DNA of 64,000 bases from Methyloprofundus sedimenti (GTDB lineage Bacteria > Pseudomonadota > Gammaproteobacteria > Methylococcales > Methylomonadaceae). Every line of letters begins with the position of its first letter. Position 1 is the first letter of the stretch. The notes under the pieces are model-generated. The model searched no databases and had not been told where the DNA came from. It saw nothing but the letters and a program-made list of their open reading frames with translations. Below, piece by piece: positions 57,996 through 64,000 of the stretch. A program made the translations under genes and the position numbers. The DNA is taken from contig NZ_LPUF01000001.1 of assembly GCF_002072955.1 (NCBI RefSeq), positions 1,572,896 through 1,636,895 of the forward strand, read 5' to 3'.

Positions 57996-58547
57996 ATGTC
58001 GAATTATCGCCGCGTGGATACACGGGGGGCTTGTTATTTCTTTACTGTGGTGACATTTCGACGACGGAATATTTTAACCGATGATGATTCTCGCGTCTGG
58101 TTACGCAATGCGCTAGGCAATACACGAAAACGCTATCCATTTACAATTGACGCCTGGGTATTGTTGCCCGATCATCTTCATTGTATTTGGACCTTGCCGG
58201 AAAATGATAACGATTTTTCGGTACGCTGGAATGGTATCAAAAGACGATTTACAAAGTCTGCAAAGGATAGCTTACATAAACCTGAATGGCTTAATGCCTC
58301 AAAGCAAAAACATCGGGAAGGTACCATTTGGCAAAGACGTTTTTGGGAGCATCAAATCCGTGATGATAACGATTACCAGCGACATATGAATTATATTCAT
58401 TACAATCCGGTTAAGCACGGTCTGGTAAAAGCTGTGAGTGAATGGCCATATTCGACATTTCATCGCTATGTCAATCGAGGAATATACCCGGCTAATTGGG
58501 GTGGCAACAATTTAATTCAAGACGATGATATGGATTATGGTGAGTAG
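57996..58547 (+). CDS. REP-associated tyrosine transposase (RAYT)
   Basis: 183 residues, intact. HUH motif in [16 protein letters not shown] (about residue 55) and the tyrosine in [15 protein letters not shown] (about 131). Ribosome site GGGAGGA. REP-like double hairpins flank it on both sides (57887-57970 and 58546-58621), as expected for a RAYT and its cognate REPs. It is a different subtype from the RAYT at 1598. Confidence 0.9.
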   Translation: MSNYRRVDTRGACYFFTVVTFRRRNILTDDDSRVWLRNALGNTRKRYPFTIDAWVLLPDHLHCIWTLPENDNDFSVRWNGIKRRFTKSAKDSLHKPEWLNASKQKHREGTIWQRRFWEHQIRDDNDYQRHMNYIHYNPVKHGLVKAVSEWPYSTFHRYVNRGIYPANWGGNNLIQDDDMDYGE

Positions 58548-58621
58548 GGTGGGCAGGTTTTTTGCCCATCGTGTTTATCGACCAATGGTGGGCAAACGGT
58601 AAAGCTGTTTGCCCACCCTAC
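58546..58621. repeat. REP-like double hairpin, copy 3
   Basis: GTAGGGTGGGCA at the left and TGCCCACCCTAC at the right, with the same internal words as the two upstream copies. Follows the RAYT stop. Confidence 0.75.
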
Positions 58622-58726
58622 GAATTGTAGCGTATTTGCTGGAGATTAAACTTTAGTGTATTTCAAAAGTGACACGGCGCATGAATACAGACATTGATTC
58701 ACCCTGCATTCTATTCAGGAGGATTA

Positions 58727-60316
58727 TTATCCAGCATTCTGACTCGCCAGGTAATCTTCATAGCTGCCACGAAAATCAACAATCCCTGCCGGTGTTAATT
58801 CCAGTATACGAGTCGCCAGACTGGAGACAAATTCTCGGTCATGACTGACAAAAATCAAGGTGCCCGGGTAATTTTCCAACGCCAGATTGAGTGCTTCAAT
58901 GGATTCCATATCCAGGTGATTGGTGGGCTCGTCCAGTAACAGAATATTATTGCGGCGCAGCATCAGTTTACCAAAAATCATACGGCCTTTTTCACCGCCT
59001 GATAAGACACTCACCTTTTTAGAGATATCATCCTGGGTAAATAATAAGCGCCCCAGGGTGCCTCGTATGACCTGATCATCATCACTCGGTTGTCGCCATT
59101 GCTCCATCCAGTCGAATAACTGTTTGTCTTGTGCAAAGTCTGCAGCGTGATCCTGTGCGCAGTAGCCTATATCTGAATTTTCAGACCATTTGACCTTGCC
59201 GGCTGTGGGTTCTGTTTCTCCTGCCAGGCATTTTAATAGTGTGCTTTTGCCTATTCCGTTCGGGCCGATAATGGCAATACGTTCTCCAACTTCTACCATT
59301 AAATTAAAATGACTAAATAATTCCTGATCATAACTTTTCGTCAGACCTTCTACTTCCAGCGCAAGCCTGTGTAGCTTTTTATCTTGATCAAAGCGAATAA
59401 ACGGGTTTTTGCGGCTGGAGGGCTTTATTTCGGTCAGGTCAATTTTTTCCAGTTGTTTTGCCCGGGATGTCGCTTGTTTGGATTTTGACGCATTGGCTGA
59501 AAATCGACTGACAAAAGCTTTGAGTTCAGTAATTTTTGCCTGTTTTCTGGCATTATCTGCGTGTAACTGGTCTGTGACCATCGTTGATGCAGTCATATAA
59601 TCATCATAAGAACCTGGATAGAGGCGAATCTCACCATAATCCAGATCAGCCATATGGCTACAGACGCTGTTTAAGAAATGACGATCATGCGAGATAATGA
59701 TCATTGTGCAATTACGCTCATTTAAGACGCTTTCTAGCCAGCGAATGGCGTTGATATCCAGGTTATTAGTCGGCTCATCGAGCAGCATAATATCGGGTTC
59801 AGAGAATAGCACTTGCGCTAATAATACACGTAATTTCCAGCCAGGCGCTACGGCACTCATAAGCCCATAGTGTTGATCTTGCGCAATTCCCACGCCGGCC
59901 AATAATTCGCTGGCGCGCGCTTCAGCCGTATAGCCATCCATTTCGGAAAATTCAAATTCCAGCTCAGCTGCACGCATGCCATCCGCTTCTGTCATCTCCG
60001 GGTTAGCGTATATGGCATCACGTTCTGACTTTACTTTCCATAGCTCCTCGTGGCCCATAATAACGGTATCCACTACGGCGTATTGCTCATAAGCAAACTG
60101 GTCTTGCTTCAATTTACCGATACGTTCATGAGGGTCTTTGGAGAGATTTCCAGATGTGGCTTCCAGGTCACCCCCCAGAATTTTCATAAAGGTTGATTTG
60201 CCACAACCATTGGCACCAATTAGTCCATAACGATGTCCGTTACCAAATTTAACAGATACGTTTTCAAAAAGTGGCTTGGCGCCAAATTGCATTGTGATGT
60301 TTGCTGTTGTAAGCAT
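58727..60316 (-). CDS. ybiT: ABC-F family ATPase YbiT
   Basis: 529 residues with two ATPase domains: Walker [10 protein letters not shown] and GPNGIGKST, Walker [13 protein letters not shown] and [12 protein letters not shown]. The first signature is the atypical [15 protein letters not shown] that marks YbiT, the second [13 protein letters not shown] proteins act on ribosomes, probably at the E site. It is the second ABC-F gene in the window after yheS. Confidence 0.88.
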   Translation of the reverse strand: MLTTANITMQFGAKPLFENVSVKFGNGHRYGLIGANGCGKSTFMKILGGDLEATSGNLSKDPHERIGKLKQDQFAYEQYAVVDTVIMGHEELWKVKSERDAIYANPEMTEADGMRAAELEFEFSEMDGYTAEARASELLAGVGIAQDQHYGLMSAVAPGWKLRVLLAQVLFSEPDIMLLDEPTNNLDINAIRWLESVLNERNCTMIIISHDRHFLNSVCSHMADLDYGEIRLYPGSYDDYMTASTMVTDQLHADNARKQAKITELKAFVSRFSANASKSKQATSRAKQLEKIDLTEIKPSSRKNPFIRFDQDKKLHRLALEVEGLTKSYDQELFSHFNLMVEVGERIAIIGPNGIGKSTLLKCLAGETEPTAGKVKWSENSDIGYCAQDHAADFAQDKQLFDWMEQWRQPSDDDQVIRGTLGRLLFTQDDISKKVSVLSGGEKGRMIFGKLMLRRNNILLLDEPTNHLDMESIEALNLALENYPGTLIFVSHDREFVSSLATRILELTPAGIVDFRGSYEDYLASQNAG

Positions 60317-60693
60317 GATAATATTCTAGGGAGTAAAGTAACAACGACAAACTCATAAGCCTGAAGGGACAGGTAGGTATGCCGTTTATGTATGTAATAT
60401 CTTTAAAAAGAGCCGTATTCTACGCGATTTCGATGTCTAAATGTGAGTAAATCAGAAAATTCTGCGACTTGAGTTTGAGCCTCAGATAAAACGGGCTATA
60501 GGTTAAATAAGTTAACGTTGCAAGTGTTGTGGGTGCAGCGGTTAGGTGCTTGAGTTTGATATTAAGGGCTTATTTGACAACATCAAGATGACAGAGACGA
60601 GTTAAACCGAACCTGCCGTGTTTAAAATTAATGACACTTTGTACTAACGGACGCGTACAATGAAGTACTTGTATTATAAATAAAGAGGAAAAG
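60317..60693. other. Intergenic stretch, nothing coding seen
   Basis: Contains the promoter side of ybiT (minus) and of the small secreted gene. No recognisable element. Confidence 0.4.
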
Positions 60694-61083
60694 ATGAAAA
60701 TATTAAATTTTATAGTTATTTTATTAAGCTTATCAACATTTGCAGGCGTTGTTAATGCCGCTATTCCTCTTGAATCAGATAATCAAATTCTAGGAAGCTG
60801 GAAACTCGACACGACCAAACAGTCCGCTACCAGCAGTGAACTCATTGAACGTGAAGATACCTGGACATTTAAAAATGGCACTGTGACAATTACTAATATC
60901 CCTCGTGATGGCGGCTATTATGATCAATCACCCGTCAAATATGTTATCGAGGATGGTAAATTAAAAGTTTCGGTACTTGGCAGGGCTGGTAAATTTGAAA
61001 TATTTTCACTGGAAGAAAGAGGCGAAAATAATATGGTATTAAAAGCTAAATATGGAAATATTTATCAGTTCACTAAAAAGTAA
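60694..61083 (+). CDS. Small secreted protein, lipocalin-like
   Basis: 129 residues with a signal peptide (MKILNFIVILLSLSTFAGVVNA). The mature part reads ILGSWKLDTTKQ, DTWTFKNGTVTITN, KYVIEDGKLKV and LKAKYGNIYQFTKK, the strand pattern of lipocalin-like domains. Strong ribosome site (AAAGAGGAAAAG). Probably periplasmic or lipid-binding; function unknown. Confidence 0.6.
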   Translation: MKILNFIVILLSLSTFAGVVNAAIPLESDNQILGSWKLDTTKQSATSSELIEREDTWTFKNGTVTITNIPRDGGYYDQSPVKYVIEDGKLKVSVLGRAGKFEIFSLEERGENNMVLKAKYGNIYQFTKK

Positions 61084-61782
61084 GTCGTTCTATTACTTCA
61101 ATATTGTTAGCGCGCAAGCCAAATCGTAGCCTGAATTAGCTAGTATCGCGGAGCGGTATAACTGGTATAACTGCCATCCAGCTGTTGACAATTCGGTCTT
61201 TGCGTTGTGTGAAGAGAGTAAGTGGGCAAAAGCAAAAGTGCAAAAAACTCCCGGTAAGCTACCCAACAGGGAATAGCGGTTACTGGGAGCCAATACGAAA
61301 TCAGAAGTAAACGCCAGCCAAAACGATCACTTAAACGCAAGTGAAACTTTATAAAGCGGGGGTAACAAAGAGATAATGCATCCGCGACCTCCGAAACTCC
61401 TATTCTCATCATAATTTGTTATTGTATTGAAGGCAGGTAGACTGAGAAAAAGGGGATTATCTTAGACAATGAATAGTTGCTGCAGCTGTTGCGAAAAATA
61501 GCTATGCGCTTATGGTCTTTAAAATCAAAGCAGTGATCAACAGTTGACAGTAAACAGGCATTGATTCTGACGATGCTGCAAAATTATTGAAATTTCACCA
61601 GGATGTCGATGTTCACATTTTAGTCGATATATTTCAGCAAAAAGCAGGTTGTTCACTAATTCTTGATGCCTCTTATTCCGGGTATACGACTTAACAACAT
61701 TGCTTCTTCGGCAATAAACTGTTATTTTTCTATTCTGTCACTCGCACGACTACAGTGCTAGTAATTACTATTTGAGGCAGAT
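61084..61782. other. Long intergenic stretch, possible gene debris
   Basis: About 700 bases without a convincing gene. The frame on the minus strand at 61140-61412 has no recognisable features. At 61570-61690 the plus strand reads DDAAKLLKFHQDVDVHILVD and AGCSLILDASYSGY, which vaguely recalls a caspase-like fold and may be a remnant. It ends with the CIRCE-like site. Confidence 0.35.
61735..61761 (+). promoter_or_regulatory. CIRCE-like HrcA operator
   Basis: CTGTCACTC, a 9-base spacer, and CAGTGCTAG: 6 of 9 and 7 of 9 matches to TTAGCACTC-N9-GAGTGCTAA with the exact spacing, 21 bases before hrcA. It suggests autoregulation. Confidence 0.55.
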
Positions 61783-62823
61783 GTGGCATTTACTCCTGAA
61801 CTAAACGAACGCTCGCAACAATTATTAAAAACTCTGGTAGAGCGCTATATCCATGATGGTCAACCTGTCGGTTCGCGTGCTTTAGCAAAAGATTCTGATT
61901 TAAAACTAAGTCCTGCCACCATCCGCAATGTGATGGCTGACCTTGAGGATCTGGGTTTGATTCATTCGCCGCATACTTCGGCTGGACGAGTGCCAACGGT
62001 GAGTGGCTATCGTTTTTTTGTGGATACTTTATTATCCGTTAAACCCTTGCAAGACCAAGAGCTTGATTTACTGCATGATGGTTTCAGCAACCAGGAAAAT
62101 GAAGATGTGGTCGGCATGGCATCTAAATTATTATCCGAAACATCGCATATGGCCGGCGTGGTCACATTACCGCGTAAAGACCTGGTCTGTTTGCGGCATA
62201 TAGAATTTTTACCTTTATCCAACACGCGCGTGCTTGTTATTTTTGTGACTAACGAGCATGAAGTGCATAACCGGATAATTCATACCTCAAAAAAGTTTTC
62301 TGTTACAGAATTGCAGCAAGCTGCAAATTACCTTATTTCTTTATATACGGGGCGCAGTCTTGCCGCAGTTCGTGAAGCTGTAGTTAAAGAGTTACAGCAA
62401 GATCAGAAACGCGTCAATCAAAGTATGCTGGATGCCATTAATATGGCGCAGCTGGCTTTCAGCAATGATGAGAAGAAAGAGGATTATATTCTATCCGGAG
62501 AAACCAATTTGATGGGTTTTTCTGAGTTGTCAGATATGGATCGCTTAAAAGGATTGTTTGATGCTTTTAGCCAGAAGCGTGGCATTATTCATTTACTAGA
62601 TAAATGTCTGGAAGCCGATGGTGTACAAATCTATATAGGCGAAGAGTCAGGTTATCAGGCTTTTGATCGCTGTAGTCTGGTTACATCTTCCTATTCAATC
62701 AATAATGAAGTCGTTGGCGTGTTAGGTGTCATAGGGCCAACGCGGATGGCTTATGAGAAAATTATTCCTTATGTCGATGTCACGGCAAAATTATTGGGTG
62801 CTGCCTTGAAAACCAAGTCTTGA
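61783..62823 (+). CDS. hrcA: Heat-inducible transcription repressor HrcA
   Basis: 346 residues from GTG 61783, with GAGGCAG upstream. An N-terminal winged helix (LKLSPATIRNVMADLEDLGLI, SPHTSAGRVPTVSGYRFFVD), then a GAF-like and dimerisation region, ending in VVGVLGVIGPTRMAYEKIIPYVD. It represses chaperone genes by binding CIRCE, with GroEL as its usual co-factor. It precedes grpE and dnaK. Confidence 0.95.
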   Translation: MAFTPELNERSQQLLKTLVERYIHDGQPVGSRALAKDSDLKLSPATIRNVMADLEDLGLIHSPHTSAGRVPTVSGYRFFVDTLLSVKPLQDQELDLLHDGFSNQENEDVVGMASKLLSETSHMAGVVTLPRKDLVCLRHIEFLPLSNTRVLVIFVTNEHEVHNRIIHTSKKFSVTELQQAANYLISLYTGRSLAAVREAVVKELQQDQKRVNQSMLDAINMAQLAFSNDEKKEDYILSGETNLMGFSELSDMDRLKGLFDAFSQKRGIIHLLDKCLEADGVQIYIGEESGYQAFDRCSLVTSSYSINNEVVGVLGVIGPTRMAYEKIIPYVDVTAKLLGAALKTKS

Positions 62824-62847
62824 ATAGTGAGTAAGTATCCCCATGAT
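62819..62847 (+). promoter_or_regulatory. Sigma-32 (RpoH) promoter for grpE-dnaK
   Basis: CTTGAA (62819-62824), 14-base spacer, CCCCATGAT (62839-62847): close to the heat-shock consensus CTTGAAA-N13/14-CCCCATNT. The -35 box overlaps the hrcA stop codon. Confidence 0.75.
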
Positions 62848-62896
62848 AAAAGAATCTTTTTACAATGAGTTAATAATATTTTCTGGAGTACGATAA

Positions 62897-63499
62897 ATGA
62901 GTAAAGATCAACCATCCCCGGAGTCTCAAGCAGCTAGCGATTTGATTGAAGGCCTTGCTGAACTTGATAATGAGGAAACTGCAGAGGCAGTTGAAGTACC
63001 AGAGTCCGAAGATGCAGAACTTTCTGTAGAAGAGTTAAAAAAACAATTGGCAAAAGCTGAAAAAAAAGCCGCTGATAACTGGGATAAAGTCTTGCGAGTT
63101 CAGGCGGAAATGGAGAACCTGAAAAGACGCACACAAAAAGACCTGGATAGCGCACATAAATATGGCCTGGAAAAATTTGCCAAGGAATTGCTCAGTGTGA
63201 TTGATTCACTGGAATTAGGTATACAAGCTGCGACTAGTGATGTGCCTGAAGTTGTCAAATTAAGAGAAGGCAGTGAATTAACCGTTAAACAGTTTGAAGC
63301 AGTATTTGCTAAATTTAATATTGAAGCAATTGACCCTATCGGCCAGCCGTTTAACCCGGAATTCCATCAGGCAATGACTATGGTGCCAACGGCGGATGCA
63401 GAGCCAAATACTGTCATTAATGTATTTCAAAAAGGTTACGTTTTGAATGGCCGCTTAATACGCCCTGCAATGGTAGTGGTTGCCCAGGCTATCGCATAA
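62897..63499 (+). CDS. grpE: Nucleotide exchange factor GrpE
   Basis: 200 residues. An acidic N-terminus, a long coiled coil (SVEELKKQLAKAEKKAADNW), then ENLKRRTQKDLDSAHKYGLE and the C-terminal beta domain ending in VINVFQKGYVLNGRLIRPAMV. It releases ADP from DnaK. Ribosome site TCTGGAG. dnaK starts 93 bases downstream. Confidence 0.95.
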   Translation: MSKDQPSPESQAASDLIEGLAELDNEETAEAVEVPESEDAELSVEELKKQLAKAEKKAADNWDKVLRVQAEMENLKRRTQKDLDSAHKYGLEKFAKELLSVIDSLELGIQAATSDVPEVVKLREGSELTVKQFEAVFAKFNIEAIDPIGQPFNPEFHQAMTMVPTADAEPNTVINVFQKGYVLNGRLIRPAMVVVAQAIA

Positions 63500-63592
63500 A
63501 ATAATTCATTTTGAAAAGTAGGCTTGAAATAAAAATTAACAACCACATATCAGATTTAACTTTTAAATATATAAACCTTTTTGGAGCATTCA

Positions 63593-64000
63593 ATGGCTAA
63601 AATGATTGGAATTGATTTAGGAACGACTAACTCTTGTGTTGCCGTTCTGGAAAATGGTAAAGCGCGTGTTATCGAAAACAGCGAAGGCGCACGTACTACA
63701 CCTTCTATTATTGCATTTACTAAAGATGACGAAGTCCTGGTAGGTCAATCGGCTAAACGTCAGGCTGTAACTAACCCTGAAAATACTTTATTTGCGATTA
63801 AGCGTCTTATCGGGCGTCGCTTTAAAGATGATGTGGTACAAAAAGACATCAAAATGGTGCCTTATAAAATCATTGAAGCAGAAAATGGTGATGCCTGGGT
63901 GGAATGTCATGGTAAAAAAATGGCTGCACCTGAAGTTTCATCTCGTGTATTGATGAAATTAAAAAAAGATGCGGAAGCATTTTTAGGTGAAACAGTTACA
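63593..64000 (+). CDS. dnaK: Chaperone DnaK (Hsp70), partial
   Basis: The first 136 codons of Hsp70 before the window ends. [20 protein letters not shown] is the phosphate-1 motif of the nucleotide-binding domain, followed by [16 protein letters not shown] and [19 protein letters not shown] ribosome site upstream. Confidence 0.97.
   Translation, partial: MAKMIGIDLGTTNSCVAVLENGKARVIENSEGARTTPSIIAFTKDDEVLVGQSAKRQAVTNPENTLFAIKRLIGRRFKDDVVQKDIKMVPYKIIEAENGDAWVECHGKKMAAPEVSSRVLMKLKKDAEAFLGETVT

Larger units (their letters stand above)
57524..58229. repeat. 353-bp tandem duplication at the integron's 3' edge
   Basis: 57524-57876 and 57877-58229 are near-identical, each with a REP-like double hairpin and the first 78 or so codons of a RAYT. 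A handful of substitutions separate the copies. Confidence 0.8.

Noticed and set aside
57549-58084. Two identical 60-residue frames across the REP hairpins
   Set aside because: They are out of frame with the RAYT and exist only because the 353-bp block is duplicated.
61140-61412. 90-residue minus-strand open frame
   Set aside because: Looks like chance; no ribosome site, no family, odd composition.
1-64000. CRISPR array
   Set aside because: No regularly spaced direct repeats. The repeats near 50-58 kb are attC and REP-like, not CRISPR.

Overview
The window is AT-rich gammaproteobacterial chromosome. Methanopterin C1-pathway genes (beta-RFAP synthase, an ATP-grasp ligase and methenyl-H4MPT cyclohydrolase, mch) next to fabA/fabB, ttcA, slt and hrcA-grpE-dnaK point to a methanotroph of the order Methylococcales. 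The species cannot be named from this sequence.

Layout. 1-9.1 kb is an accessory zone: a helicase-associated repeat remnant, a 250-bp MITE, a possible HEPN protein, a RAYT transposase with flanking repeats, a small CDF transporter, a decayed pair of large proteins with a lectin-like domain, and an IS3 remnant. 9.1-27.6 kb is mostly core: tRNA-Leu(UAA), an RNase AM-like PHP protein with an ABC exporter, slt, fabAB, ttcA, a run of genes ending in three H4MPT genes, a second EF-G, and yheS. 27.9-37 kb is littered with insertion sequences (IS1634 remnant, integrase remnant, IS1595 remnant, intact IS1595) around a diguanylate cyclase and an HD-GYP phosphodiesterase. 37-49 kb holds radA, a coupled FHA-PilZ pair, a CorC-like protein, a heme-binding GlcG-type protein, an RND efflux pair, an esterase and a DsbA-DUF1289 fusion.

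The most notable region is 50.6-57.5 kb, a chromosomal integron. A tyrosine integrase with IntI hallmarks lies on the minus strand. Diverging from it is a row of small genes on the plus strand, separated by attC-type sites. In four of the five attC sites the left inverse core (R'') is the exact reverse complement of the core that opens the same cassette, and in the fifth (54877-55000) this also holds if two neighbouring genes share one cassette. The integrase appears to carry an extra N-terminal domain and linker, and it is broken by two single-base losses in homopolymers. One cassette, a methyltransferase, is split by an IS30 element. A RAYT with REP-like hairpins and a 353-bp tandem duplication abuts the last attC.

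58.7-64 kb returns to core: ybiT, a small secreted protein, and the heat-shock genes hrcA, grpE and dnaK (cut by the window end), with a CIRCE-like operator before hrcA and a sigma-32-like promoter before grpE.

Several non-mobile genes carry single-base losses in homopolymer runs, so part of the apparent gene decay could be consensus error rather than biology.
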